Below are positions 7,983-15,959 of a stretch of 64,000 nucleotides of DNA, one piece after another. The position numbers and the translations under genes are program-made. The stretch lies in NCBI RefSeq assembly GCF_001953865.1, contig NZ_MQUQ01000007.1, positions 58,960 to 122,959 on the forward strand. The letters run 5' to 3'. Under the pieces are notes generated by a model. The model was not told the DNA's origin. It did no database searches and worked only from the letters and a program-made list of their open reading frames with translations. Source of the stretch: Amycolatopsis coloradensis (GTDB taxonomy: Bacteria; Actinomycetota; Actinomycetes; Mycobacteriales; Pseudonocardiaceae). Within the stretch, counting starts at the first letter, position 1, and each line of letters opens with the position of its first letter.

Positions 7983-8486
7983 TCAGAGGTCGGTGAGCAG
8001 TTCGATGACGGTGTGCGCGGGCCACAGCAGCCAGGTCAGGACCATCCGGCCCTCCGGGATCAGCGCGGTGGTGATCAGCAGCGCGACGAACACGCACGCC
8101 CGGGAGGGGTTGCTCATCAGCCAGCCGCGTAGTGCGCCGCGGCCTTCGTGGTACATCGCGAACCAGGACCAGGCCCTCGCGACGAGACGCAGCAGGCCCT
8201 CGTCCGGGACTTGCTGCCCGTGTTTGCCGTAGGCGTGGACTTTTTTCAGGGAGGGCCGGTCCTGGGTGATGAAGTCCGGCGGGACGAACATGGACCGGCA
8301 CCTGGGCAGGGCCTTGTTGGTGACGAAGTCGGTGATCCTTTCCTTCACCGGTGGCAGAGGCGGCTCGCTGTCGGGGTCGATGACCTGAAGGTGTTCGGGA
8401 CGAGGCTGGGCGGGGTGCTCGCCGGTGACCACGTCCGTCGTGGTCGTGGTCCCGGCGGGCTGCTGCTCGTCGTGCACGGCGGACAT
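7983..8486 (-). CDS. Membrane protein, 167 residues
   Basis: Start ATG (MSAVHDEQQPAG) with GAAGGAG upstream. The first 60 residues are disordered and Thr/Pro/Glu-rich, then comes a soluble stretch with many basic residues (DRPSLKKVHAYGKHG), then two membrane helices near the C-terminus (SRACVFVALLITTALI and MVLTWLLWPAHTVIELL). No recognised family. It lies between two small genes of the same operon. Confidence 0.6.
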   Translation of the reverse strand: MSAVHDEQQPAGTTTTTDVVTGEHPAQPRPEHLQVIDPDSEPPLPPVKERITDFVTNKALPRCRSMFVPPDFITQDRPSLKKVHAYGKHGQQVPDEGLLRLVARAWSWFAMYHEGRGALRGWLMSNPSRACVFVALLITTALIPEGRMVLTWLLWPAHTVIELLTDL

Positions 8487-8505
8487 GGCATCTCCTTCAC
8501 AGGGG

Positions 8506-8757
8506 TTACTGGATGAGCCGGTCTCCGGCTCGGACCAGAGCGTGGGAAGCGCTGTCGAGGACGTCGTCGGCGCCGGGCTCGCCCCGGCGCGTGGCACGGA
8601 CATGGGCGCCACGCAGGTAGTCCATGGCCGCTTGCAGGCGACCGGTGGCGTCGGTGGCGGCGTCGAGCCGCTCCAGCAGTTGCGCTTTGGCGTTGTCGTG
8701 GTGCCGCGGTCGGGTGGTGCTGGTGCCGGGTTTGCGGGTGCGGCGGTGACCGACCAT
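8506..8757 (-). CDS. Hypothetical basic protein, 83 residues
   Basis: ATG start (MVGHRRTRKPGTSTTRPRHH). GGGAGG lies about 11 bases upstream, inside the end of the preceding gene. The first 22 residues are strongly basic; the rest is helical (AKAQLLERLDAATDATGRL). Six bases separate it from the upstream stop, so translation is likely coupled. It might be a small nucleic-acid-binding protein. Confidence 0.55.
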   Translation of the reverse strand: MVGHRRTRKPGTSTTRPRHHDNAKAQLLERLDAATDATGRLQAAMDYLRGAHVRATRRGEPGADDVLDSASHALVRAGDRLIQ

Positions 8758-8763
8758 CGGGCG

Positions 8764-9048
8764 TTAGTCCTCCCATCCTCGTGTCGCGCGGGACCTCAGG
8801 ACCGGGTTCCGGGATCCGGGCTGGAACACGTGCAGGACGTAGTCGTTGAGCCAGCGCATCTGGGAAAGCCGGTCGCGGACCTTCTCGCCTTCGGCGGCGC
8901 AGGCCAGGGGCACGAAGTGCCGGGCCAGAACCGTTTCGGTCTCTTCGTCGTCGAGGACGAAGAACTCGATCAGGTCGCCGGGGTCGTAGCGGATCGGACC
9001 GTCGTCGAGACGGGCGATCCGCAGTTCGTAACGGACACGTTCGGGCAC
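8764..9048 (-). CDS. Hypothetical 94-residue soluble protein
   Basis: GTG start preceded by AAGGAGAAGC. Opens MPERVRYELRIARLDDG and contains acidic stretches (VLDDEETETVL), a single Cys and a Trp-rich C-terminal part. It looks like a compact alpha/beta domain. No family recognised. It is the last gene before a 318-base non-coding gap. Confidence 0.6.
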   Translation of the reverse strand: MPERVRYELRIARLDDGPIRYDPGDLIEFFVLDDEETETVLARHFVPLACAAEGEKVRDRLSQMRWLNDYVLHVFQPGSRNPVLRSRATRGWED

Positions 9049-9201
9049 ACGCTTCTCCTTTCCATAGCAACGAGTTCAGGGGCGTGGAGCCGGTGACCGA
9101 GCGCCCTGAGACCTCACGGTTTCCTCGGGGTTGCGGCGCTCGGGCACTGGCATGTCCCGCACTGCACAAGGGAGGGGTGTGCTGTGCGGGGTGGGGAACC
9201 A

Positions 9202-9313
9202 GAAGCCGTGCAGTGTGTGGTCGCTCACCACACGGCTTCCGGTCGATCTTGGGTGGGCCGATTCAGGGGCCTGGGCAACGCTCGCGGACGGCGGGAGTGA
9301 ACCTCCGCGAGCG
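9202..9313 (-). terminator. Two stem-loops in a 318-base non-coding gap
   Basis: GAAGCCGTG (9202-9210) pairs with 9231-9239, and CGCTCGCGGA (9279-9288) pairs perfectly with 9304-9313. The gap 9049-9365 has no convincing frame on either strand. The stem-loops sit between the 36-residue and 94-residue genes and may terminate or attenuate the operon. Confidence 0.5.
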
Positions 9314-9365
9314 CTCCCCCGGTGCTGGACCGAGCTGGAAGGCTGGGGGTGCGGCCGCCGGGTGA

Positions 9366-9476
9366 TCAGCGCCTGGCGCGGGCACGGAGCGCCCTGCTGA
9401 TCTCGACCGGGAGACCGCACACAATGGCGAGGATCGTGTTGATGACCAGGAGCGTGCCGAGCAGAAATCCGACCAC
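9366..9476 (-). CDS. Tiny single-helix membrane protein, 36 residues
   Basis: GTG start eight bases after AAGGAG. The peptide is one hydrophobic helix (VGFLLGTLLVINTILAIVCG) followed by a basic tail (RALRARARR). The ribosome site, membrane helix and positive-inside tail support a real small gene too short for ordinary gene calling. It lies directly downstream of the 392-residue membrane protein (15-base gap). Confidence 0.55.
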   Translation of the reverse strand: MVGFLLGTLLVINTILAIVCGLPVEISRALRARARR

Positions 9477-9491
9477 GAATGCATCTCCTTC

Positions 9492-10670
9492 CTAGGTGGA
9501 CGCCGACCCGGCGTCCCGAGTGACTTCAGGCCGAGGGCCGTGCTCCGGCCACCACCGCCGGATCGTGGAGCTGTTGACGGGCGCGTAACCCTGCTTCTCG
9601 AAGTGACGGTTGACTTCTGCCGGACCGGGCCGTTCGGGCTGAGCCAGCATCCACGGCAACGCGACCTCCTTCTTGAGCCTCCGCTCCTCGGACGGCTCGT
9701 TGCCGCTCGTGCTCTGTTGACGCTTCGTCCTCGGCTTGTCCCGTGCGGGCTGACGCGCCGTCGCGGTCACCGTTACCGGAGGAGGCGAACTCTGGCGCGC
9801 GGGCCCTGGGTCGGCCGCCTGCGTGGTCTCGCGGATCCGCTTCTCCTCCTGCTTGCGCAGAGCGTCGGCCTCCCGCCTCTGCTCGTCGGCGATCTCCAGC
9901 AGGACCTTGTCGCGGGCGCCGCGCTCGCGCTTGTACTTCGTGCCCGCGACGAACCCGCTGAAAATGTGTCCGATGTAGCCGAAGAACGCGGTGCCGCCGA
10001 TGATCGCGGCAGCTGTGATGTCCACAGAGGACCAGTGGTGGAGGTTGATCGCAGCCGCAGTGATGGCCGAGATCGCCGAGGCGATCAGGAACGGGATCCA
10101 CTGGCGGGTCTTGTAGCCTTCCACCCGCATCGCGAGCGCCTTGTCCCCGAATGACACCATCACCAATTCGAACGCGCCGCCGATGATGAGGGCGACGAGG
10201 TAGGCGGCCAGGGTGCCGCCGAACAGCTTGCCGAACCCGACGATCTGGCCGACGAACCCGACAACGATCACGAGCCAGTAGACCCCGCTGAACGCTTTCT
10301 CCCCGCTGTATTCAGGTTTGGTCGGCTCAGGCGGCGGGGTCCTGACCGCTGGGGCGCGCGGGGTCGGCTGCGGCAACTCCACTGCCGCTCGCGGGGCAGG
10401 AGCAGTAGTTGTCGGGGGAACCGGTTCAGCAGGATCCGGAGGGATCGGCGACGGCGGAGCAGAAGGCTGGGAAGCCGGGCTTGGCAGTGGGGCCGACGGC
10501 GGCGACGTCGCGGGGACGTCTACCTCGGCTTCGGGGCTGGGTGTGGACGGCGGGTCGCTGGTAGGCGAGGGCTGGTCGTCGGGCGATTCGGCTGCGAACT
10601 GGGCTGCCCACTTCGAAAAGTCGTCGTCGGGCTGGTCTTCGGACGCGCCGAGGTGCATCGCGTCGGGCAC
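9492..10670 (-). CDS. Membrane protein with Pro-rich N-terminus, Spd-like
   Basis: GTG start preceded by AAAGGACT gives 392 residues. Residues 1-115 are Pro/Ser-rich and probably disordered. Residues about 125-240 contain four membrane helices (VYWLVIVVGFVGQIVGF; AAYLVALIIGGAFELVM; WIPFLIASAISAITAAA; TAAAIIGGTAFFGYIGHI). A charged coiled-coil-like stretch follows (DKVLLEIADEQRREADALRK), and the C-terminus ends in a helix-turn-helix-like segment (EVNRHFEKQGYAPVNSST). The layout resembles Streptomyces plasmid Spd/DUF2637-type spread proteins, but this is topology only. Confidence 0.6.
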   Translation of the reverse strand: MPDAMHLGASEDQPDDDFSKWAAQFAAESPDDQPSPTSDPPSTPSPEAEVDVPATSPPSAPLPSPASQPSAPPSPIPPDPAEPVPPTTTAPAPRAAVELPQPTPRAPAVRTPPPEPTKPEYSGEKAFSGVYWLVIVVGFVGQIVGFGKLFGGTLAAYLVALIIGGAFELVMVSFGDKALAMRVEGYKTRQWIPFLIASAISAITAAAINLHHWSSVDITAAAIIGGTAFFGYIGHIFSGFVAGTKYKRERGARDKVLLEIADEQRREADALRKQEEKRIRETTQAADPGPARQSSPPPVTVTATARQPARDKPRTKRQQSTSGNEPSEERRLKKEVALPWMLAQPERPGPAEVNRHFEKQGYAPVNSSTIRRWWPEHGPRPEVTRDAGSAST

Positions 10671-10734
10671 GGTAGTCCTTTCTGCCGGGCGTCGGATCGA
10701 GATCCGGCGCCGGAGACCACGTGCTCGGAAGAAC

Positions 10735-10986
10735 TCAGTGAGCAGGAGCGGTCCCCGGGGCCGGAGCCCGAGGTGAGGTGACTCGCAAGGCGTCCTGGAG
10801 ATGTGACAGGCCGCTGTCGTTCTCGGTGATCAAGGGCGTGAGGCGGGCGAATTCGGCCTCACTGGCGGCGGGTTTCGTTCCTCTGCCGCCGACGCCGAGG
10901 CGCTGAAGCTGGTCGCTGGACCCACAGGTGCGCCGGTCCTGCCGCCGCGCGCAGGGATCCGGGGGCCTGGCGGTGGGGATGGTCAT
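10735..10986 (-). CDS. Hypothetical 83-residue protein
   Basis: ATG overlaps the stop of the upstream gene (ATGA), giving MTIPTARPPDPCARRQDRR. Soluble, Arg- and Pro-rich at both ends, with a short helical middle (EAEFARLTPLITEND). No family recognised. The overlap supports translation. Confidence 0.5.
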   Translation of the reverse strand: MTIPTARPPDPCARRQDRRTCGSSDQLQRLGVGGRGTKPAASEAEFARLTPLITENDSGLSHLQDALRVTSPRAPAPGTAPAH

Positions 10987-11231
10987 CGCCGTGCCTCTCC
11001 TCGGGCGCGGAACACCCGGAAGAGCCATGCAGCTCCGGCGAACCCGACGACCGCGGCCGCGACCCGGGTCGGCTGCTCGGTACCGAACATCAGCCCGAGG
11101 AACCCGATCGCGATCGCTGCGGCCGCGAGCAGTGGCTGGCCGACGGAGTCGTCGAGCTCGGTGGGCGGCTTGCCCTGGGCCGCGTGGTCCGGTGTGTCAT
11201 CGGTTCGGTGATTGCCGGCTGCGTTCGTCAT
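10983..11231 (-). CDS. Small membrane protein, 82 residues
   Basis: ATG overlaps the upstream stop (ATGA). The first 35 residues are polar (MTNAAGNHRTDDTPDH), followed by two hydrophobic helices (LLAAAAIAIGFLGLMFG; RVAAAVVGFAGAAWLFRVF) and an Arg-rich end. The two-helix layout resembles the small Spd proteins of actinomycete plasmids, without sequence proof. Confidence 0.6.
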   Translation of the reverse strand: MTNAAGNHRTDDTPDHAAQGKPPTELDDSVGQPLLAAAAIAIGFLGLMFGTEQPTRVAAAVVGFAGAAWLFRVFRARGEARR

Positions 11232-11455
11232 GCCGCCTCCTCGTGGTGGTCGTGGTCTCCGCTCCCGTATCCCGGGGCGACAGCCACGAGCGGTCGCGCC
11301 TGCGCGACGCGCAAGAGACGTGCGCGTTCGTCCTTCCTGATGGTCAGCAGCGCGATCCGCTCGGCGATCTCGTGCAGCTGGTGGTCGCTGGCGGCGAGCA
11401 GGTCGAGATCGACCTGGGTGAACCCGTCGCCGTGGTGACCTGCGGAAACAATCAA
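11228..11455 (-). CDS. Hypothetical 75-residue protein, first gene of the minus-strand operon
   Basis: A TTG start is preferred because GGAGG lies five bases upstream, while the next ATG (11527) has a 10-bp hairpin just inside it. The protein is helical (VDLDLLAASDHQLHEIAERIALL) with a basic stretch (RKDERARLL) and a His/Asp-rich end. It overlaps the following gene by 4 bases. It appears to be the promoter-proximal gene of the 11.5-kb operon. Confidence 0.5.
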   Translation of the reverse strand: MIVSAGHHGDGFTQVDLDLLAASDHQLHEIAERIALLTIRKDERARLLRVAQARPLVAVAPGYGSGDHDHHEEAA

Positions 11456-11485
11456 GTCGTCCTCCGTTCGTTGGTGACTCCCGAA

Positions 11486-11515
11486 GGCCCACCCGTGGGG
11501 AAGAGCGGGTGGGCC
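11486..11515 (-). promoter_or_regulatory. Leader stem-loop of the minus-strand operon
   Basis: GGCCCACCCG (11486-11495) and CGGGTGGGCC (11506-11515) form a perfect 10-bp stem with a 10-base loop, about 30 bases upstream of the first start codon. It probably sits in the mRNA leader and could be an attenuator. Confidence 0.5.
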
Positions 11516-11816
11516 AACGGCAGGCATCGATCGGTCTAACCTGCAAGAACTGTGAGAAAAGTAGGTGGGACCGCCTCCACTTCGGGGATGCCCAGACACG
11601 CATCGCTCGGGCTTACCGTCCTGGCGGGCTGGAAATACGTGTCTGGGGACCTAGGTCTCGCGGTCCTGTGAAGTTCTCTGCGTCTCCCCGCGTCTACAGG
11701 GGAGTCCTCACGGCACAGCCGAAGGAGTGGAGCTAGCCACCACGGGCGCAGACCCGCCGTCTGGGCGGCGAGCGCGGGTTCGGACCGGTACTCGCCAACT
11801 TGATGATCAGAAACGT

Positions 11817-11847
11817 ACAGTTGCAAACAGATGCGGTCAACTGTTTG
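11817..11847. promoter_or_regulatory. Interleaved inverted repeats in divergent promoter region
   Basis: ACAGTTG and CAAACAG are followed seven bases later by their reverse complements CAACTGT and CTGTTTG, which overlap, forming two interleaved dyads. The site lies in the 500-base gap between the minus-strand operon and the GntR-type gene. It is a good candidate operator for that regulator, controlling one or both directions. Confidence 0.5.
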
Positions 11848-11957
11848 AAGCTGGGTTTTTCTAGATTTCCAGGTCGACGCTGAGGACTTCTCACGTTTGG
11901 ATGCTCTGTTAGCTTCTGAGCGCACCTGTTCGCGACTGCTCACCCAATGGAGCCGAT

Positions 11958-12797
11958 ATGTCCACAAGACCAGCCGACGAGATGCGTTACGGCAGCACAG
12001 TCCCGACCGTCACCCGGGTCATCCGCGATCGCATCGAGTCCGGCCGATACGCGCATGGGAGCCAGCTGCCGTCGACGCGCGAGCTGGCGGACGATTTCAA
12101 CGTTTCGGGCGCGACCATCACCAAGGCCATGCAGAACCTCGCCGCTGACGGCCTGGTGGTCAGCAAGGCGAAGAGCAGCCGCATCGTCCATTACCCGGAA
12201 GGAGCAGCCCAAACCGAGCGCGGAACGACCACGGTCGTCGTCGCGATCGGAGGGCTCGCCGGCACCGGCAAGTCGGAGTTCGGCCGAATACTCGCTCGGC
12301 TGAGCGGCACAGCGATGGTGGACAAGGACACCACGACCCGGGCGGTGGTCGAGGCCTCACTCGAAGCACTGGGACAGCTGGCTTCGGACCGAGAGTCTGA
12401 CACGTATCTGGAGGTCATTCGCCCCGCCGAGTATCGGGCCCTGTTGATGACGCTGCAGGAGAACCTCGAGTGCGGGATCAGCGTCGTGGTCAGCGCGCCG
12501 TTCACCAAGGAACTGGCCGACCGAGCCTGGTGCGACCGGCTTCAGGCCCTGGTCACTCGCCTCGGCGGTGAGCTGCACGTGGTCTGGGTCCGCTGCGACC
12601 CAGACACGATGCGGACCTACATCCAGGGCCGCGGCGCCGCGCGCGATGCCTACAAGCTCGCCAACTGGGACGCCTACCTCGACGGTCTCGACCTGGACAT
12701 GCGGCCGGAAATCGAGCACACGGTGATCGACAACAGCGCCGGCGCTCCCCCGCTGGAACAACAGGCAGCTGAGCTGCTCGCCCGGATCGCGCGATGA
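11958..12797 (+). CDS. GntR-type DNA-binding domain fused to P-loop (kinase-like) domain
   Basis: 279 residues; ATG (MSTRPADEMRYG) after GGAGCCGAT. Residues about 10-75 are a GntR-family winged helix (SGRYAHGSQLPSTRELADDF; the LPSTREL motif is typical). From about residue 95 a nucleotide-binding domain begins with P-loop GGLAGTGKSE, followed by a DKDTTTR segment and a C-terminal CDPDTMRTYIQGRG, as in small-molecule kinases. The fusion could couple gene control to binding or phosphorylating a metabolite. It is divergent from the transfer operon and overlaps the next gene, so it may regulate transfer. Confidence 0.75.
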   Translation: MSTRPADEMRYGSTVPTVTRVIRDRIESGRYAHGSQLPSTRELADDFNVSGATITKAMQNLAADGLVVSKAKSSRIVHYPEGAAQTERGTTTVVVAIGGLAGTGKSEFGRILARLSGTAMVDKDTTTRAVVEASLEALGQLASDRESDTYLEVIRPAEYRALLMTLQENLECGISVVVSAPFTKELADRAWCDRLQALVTRLGGELHVVWVRCDPDTMRTYIQGRGAARDAYKLANWDAYLDGLDLDMRPEIEHTVIDNSAGAPPLEQQAAELLARIAR

Positions 12798-12820
12798 ACC
12801 GCCGGGATAAGGAAGAACCC

Positions 12821-13750
12821 GTGAAGATCTTGATCAGCGACGAGACCGACGACAGGGTCGGCGTGGACCTGCTCGACCGCCTCGACGGTGCCGACGTGGT
12901 CACCTACGACCCGACCGCCACTGAACTCGACCAGTCCCAGCGGGCAGCCGAGATCATGATTCCGCCGTATCGAGGAAGCCACCGCCCTCTCGAGCTGCTG
13001 TCCCAACTCCCCCACCTGCGAATGGTGCAGCTGCTCAGCGCGGGGAGCGACGAATGGGCCCCCTACGTCCCCGGGCACGTGATGCTCGCCAGCGGCCGCG
13101 GCGGCCACGCCCACGCGGTGTCGGAATGGATCCTCTCCGCGATCCTGTGCCAGTACCGGGGCTGGCCGTCGCTGCTGAACTACCAGCACGACGGCGTCTG
13201 GGCCCATCGGAAGGTCGAGGCCGACACGGTGGCGGGCAAGAAAACCCTCATCGTCGGCGCCGGCCACATCGGGCTCGCCGCGGCGAAGCGCCTCCAGCTC
13301 ATGGACGCCGAGGTCACGCTCGTCGGCCGGATCGCTCGCGAGGGCGTTCACACCGCTGCCGATCTTCCGGCCTTGGTTCCGGACCACGACATCGTCGTGA
13401 TCGCCGCCCCGCTCACCACCAGCACGCGCGGCCTGTTCGGCAAGAACATGCTGGCCACCATGCCGGATGGCTCGCTGCTGGTCAACGCGGGCAGGGGCGA
13501 GATCATCGACACCGACGCCCTGCTCCTGGAGCTCAACGCGGGCCGCCTTCGCGCGGCCCTGGACGTCACCGACCCCGAACCCCTGCCCGCAGGCCACCCG
13601 CTCTACACAGCGCCCGGCGTGATCATCAGCCCGCACATGTCCCGCACCGTTCCGGGAACCAACGAACGCTGCTACCAGGTCGCCGCCGAGCAGGTCGCGA
13701 CCTTCTTGGCGGGCTGCACACCGTCGAACGCCGTACTTGACCGGCAGTGA
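12821..13750 (+). CDS. D-isomer-specific 2-hydroxyacid dehydrogenase family protein
   Basis: GTG at 12821 is preferred because AAGGAAG stands five bases before it; an ATG at 12794 overlapping the previous stop (ATGA) would add nine residues. The Rossmann motif GAGHIGLAAAK lies mid-protein, and the catalytic triad of the family is present: Arg in NAGRGEI, Glu in DPEPLPAGHPL and His in ISPHMSR. About 309 residues is normal for the family. It reduces or oxidises a 2-hydroxyacid with NAD(P)H in the cytoplasm; substrate unknown. Coupling to a kinase-like regulator is unusual. Confidence 0.75.
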   Translation: MKILISDETDDRVGVDLLDRLDGADVVTYDPTATELDQSQRAAEIMIPPYRGSHRPLELLSQLPHLRMVQLLSAGSDEWAPYVPGHVMLASGRGGHAHAVSEWILSAILCQYRGWPSLLNYQHDGVWAHRKVEADTVAGKKTLIVGAGHIGLAAAKRLQLMDAEVTLVGRIAREGVHTAADLPALVPDHDIVVIAAPLTTSTRGLFGKNMLATMPDGSLLVNAGRGEIIDTDALLLELNAGRLRAALDVTDPEPLPAGHPLYTAPGVIISPHMSRTVPGTNERCYQVAAEQVATFLAGCTPSNAVLDRQ

Positions 13751-13790
13751 GCCGAAAACGCTCACGGATTCCTTCGATCACCTCTTCAAG

Positions 13791-13819
13791 GTAGACAAAG
13801 TACGTACTTTCGCTACTCT
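13791..13819 (+). promoter_or_regulatory. Promoter with palindromic operator in the spacer
   Basis: A -35-like TAGACA and a -10-like TACTCT are separated by exactly 17 bases, and the perfect 14-bp palindrome AAAGTACGTACTTT (13797-13810) fills most of the spacer. A repressor bound there would block RNA polymerase. The small protein encoded at 13851 is the natural candidate autorepressor. Confidence 0.55.
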
Positions 13820-13850
13820 CGATACAACGATGATCACAGGAGGTACCCAG

Positions 13851-14072
13851 ATGGACATGAAAGAGGTGAGCCGTCACCCCGGAAAGCTGCGCCGCACCCT
13901 GATGGACGGCCACTCCGTTCCCCTGAGCTACCACGACAACCCCTACGCCACGGCCATCCCGACGCGAGTCCTAAACAGGCTGCTGCAGCTGGCCGGGAAC
14001 AAGGGACGCCAGGTCCTCGAGGACTCACTTCTTCCCGACGACACACCAGGTGAGGCAGTGGCAAAGACCTAA
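13851..14072 (+). CDS. Small protein, possible Phd-like antitoxin or repressor
   Basis: ATG is preceded by AGGAGGT at ideal distance; 73 residues. The sequence MDMKEVSRHPGKLRRTLMDG then VPLSYHDNPYATAIPTRVL loosely resembles Phd/YefM antitoxins (short N-terminal DNA-binding unit, then a strand with a V-P-x2-Y pattern). No partner toxin follows; the next gene is a large DNA-binding protein. The palindromic promoter upstream fits autoregulation. Confidence 0.45.
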   Translation: MDMKEVSRHPGKLRRTLMDGHSVPLSYHDNPYATAIPTRVLNRLLQLAGNKGRQVLEDSLLPDDTPGEAVAKT

Positions 14073-14149
14073 TCTTTTCGAATCCCGGGTTGTGCTCGAA
14101 GCGGCGGTCACGCTTCTTCGTAGCAGCCTCTGGGACCTTAAACAGAAAA

Positions 14150-14191
14150 ACGCCCCGCGTGCATGGCGGCAAACCTTCACACGCGGAGCGT
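14150..14191. promoter_or_regulatory. Imperfect 12-bp inverted repeat upstream of Rep-like gene
   Basis: ACGCCCCGCGTG (14150-14161) and CACGCGGAGCGT (14180-14191) are inverted with one mismatch, in the 230-base gap before the 397-residue gene. It could be a leader hairpin or a binding site. Confidence 0.45.
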
Positions 14192-14304
14192 CCTCAAGAG
14201 CCTGGGATAAACCCGGCAACTGCGAATCCTACTTTATCGACGCTGGGTGCAGTAGGCGTCGTGCCGTGGTCCACCCCGGGCTCCACAAACGATGTGGAGA
14301 CTAC

Positions 14305-15498
14305 GTGGATTTCATCGAGGACATCTCTCCTCACGAGCTACACCATGCCGCGATCCCGAACAAGACCATCGACTTCTGGGAACGCCGGGACCTGCTGGCC
14401 CTCGGCGTCCTGACCTCCTTCGTCCGGCACAGCAGCGGGTACGGCATCACCTTGACCAAGCTGACCGCCCGCTGCCCCGGGCAGGGCAAGACCGTGCTGT
14501 CCAAGGCCTACAACCGCCTGATCGAGGAACGCTTCCTCGTCCGGATCGAGTTCACCTACGCGCGCCCGGCGGGAAGCAACGAGCGCTCCGGCCTCCGCTA
14601 CACCAAGCACGCGGTGAGCCGGGTACAGATCAGCGAACAGCTCTTCGCCGAGCTGGTGAAGTCCCACGCCCCGGGCAAGCACATCTTCATCCCCTACGGC
14701 GAGCCGGACGAGAACGGCCGGCGCGAGACACGTCGCGTGAAGATCCTGGCCGCCGAGCTGTACTGCCATGTCGGGGCGGGTCAGGTGACCTCCGAGACCA
14801 GGCTGATGCCGCACCCGCGCCGCCGCGGGGCTCCGGTCAAGGAGCCCGCCAAGCGACCTCAGCCCGTTCGTCTCCGGCTCGCGAACTCGGTCGACGCTTC
14901 GCTCTTCGACGCACCGAGCGAATACCCCGATATTCAGGAATCTTCGCTGGTCACACCGGAGGTCGGAAAGTTGACGTCCGGCACGACCAGGGCAGCTACT
15001 ACGGACCCGCTGGTGACACCGGATGTCGAAAATCCGATGTCCGGTGTCACCAGCGGAAACACCCCAGAACACCAGGTCGCACCGGACGTCGAAGATTCGA
15101 CTTCCATTAAGAAGTACCAAGTTCACGAAGTTACTGATTTAGAAGACAGACAAGCTGGGGGCGAAACGCCGCCCCCAGACCCGGCGTTCCGATCCAGTGA
15201 CTCACCTGCCGAAGGGGGTACAGATCAAGGTGATCTTGAAACTCAACCCCAGTACGCGCACGCGCAACCGCCGGACGCGATCGCGGACCTGGTGCAGCTG
15301 GGGGACGAGCGCGACCGCTTAATCACCGACGTCGAGCGCTTGAGCGGCAGGCAAGCATTTCAGGCGGCGCGGCAGCTTGTTGCCTGCGAGATCGAGCTGC
15401 GGCGCCTGGTCCCCCACAGCCGGGGCGACACCAGCGACAACCTGCAGGATCTAACTCTTCTTGAGCCTGTCGGTCGTCGTGGAAGGTCACGACGATGA
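14305..15498 (+). CDS. Putative replication-type DNA-binding protein with embedded repeats
   Basis: GTG at 14305 has GTGGAG upstream; 397 residues. The N-terminal 200 residues carry a winged-helix-like core (RHSSGYGITLTKLTARCPGQ, then KTVLSKAYNRLIEERFLV). The middle contains three 21-residue repeats with VTPDVE and SG motifs, encoded by three 63-bp DNA repeats that are themselves dyads. The C-terminus is acidic then basic (RRGRSRR). Replication initiators with origin repeats inside their own gene are known in plasmids; this fits, but no conserved Rep motif was recognised. Confidence 0.55.
   Translation: MDFIEDISPHELHHAAIPNKTIDFWERRDLLALGVLTSFVRHSSGYGITLTKLTARCPGQGKTVLSKAYNRLIEERFLVRIEFTYARPAGSNERSGLRYTKHAVSRVQISEQLFAELVKSHAPGKHIFIPYGEPDENGRRETRRVKILAAELYCHVGAGQVTSETRLMPHPRRRGAPVKEPAKRPQPVRLRLANSVDASLFDAPSEYPDIQESSLVTPEVGKLTSGTTRAATTDPLVTPDVENPMSGVTSGNTPEHQVAPDVEDSTSIKKYQVHEVTDLEDRQAGGETPPPDPAFRSSDSPAEGGTDQGDLETQPQYAHAQPPDAIADLVQLGDERDRLITDVERLSGRQAFQAARQLVACEIELRRLVPHSRGDTSDNLQDLTLLEPVGRRGRSRR
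14944..15108 (+). repeat. Three 63-bp dyad repeats inside coding sequence
   Basis: Copies start near 14947, 15010 and 15073. The middle copy is the best: GCTGGTGACACCGGA returns about 15 bases later as its exact inverse TCCGGTGTCACCAGC. All copies share CACCGGAnGTCG. Period 63 bp equals 21 codons, so the repeats stay in frame. They look like iteron-type binding sites placed inside the gene of their likely binder. Confidence 0.65.
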
Positions 15499-15959
15499 GG
15501 AACCAGAAGCCAGCATCAGTCGAGCGGTTGATCTTGGTTCAACGTTCCTGGCCCTCACGCGGTCGCTGCTCCCCTTAGCAACATCGGCGACCGCGGGGGC
15601 CCTGGTGAGAGTTCGCTAACGACCGGCGACTTCAGGCCACCAAGACCGAATGTGAGTGACTCTCAGTGATGAAGGGCGGCCGATAGGGTTTCGGGTTTCT
15701 CACTGGCCCGCTCTGGGACTCCCAACGCGCAGCGCGCGACGCGCACGCGCGCGAGGCCAATGATAGTGAAACACACCCAGCCCTGCTGCGAAACCCCCTT
15801 CGAAACCCCTGCTTCCTCAACACAGAGTGACCGATACGCGCCCGAACCGCGTGCAGGATCACAGTCGCGACACGAAGCCGTCGGGTCGCGGAAGTGCTCT
15901 CCTACGCCTCGACCGCCGACGCCAACCCCGTGCGAGTAGCCGCGTCGCGCGGCGGGCTG

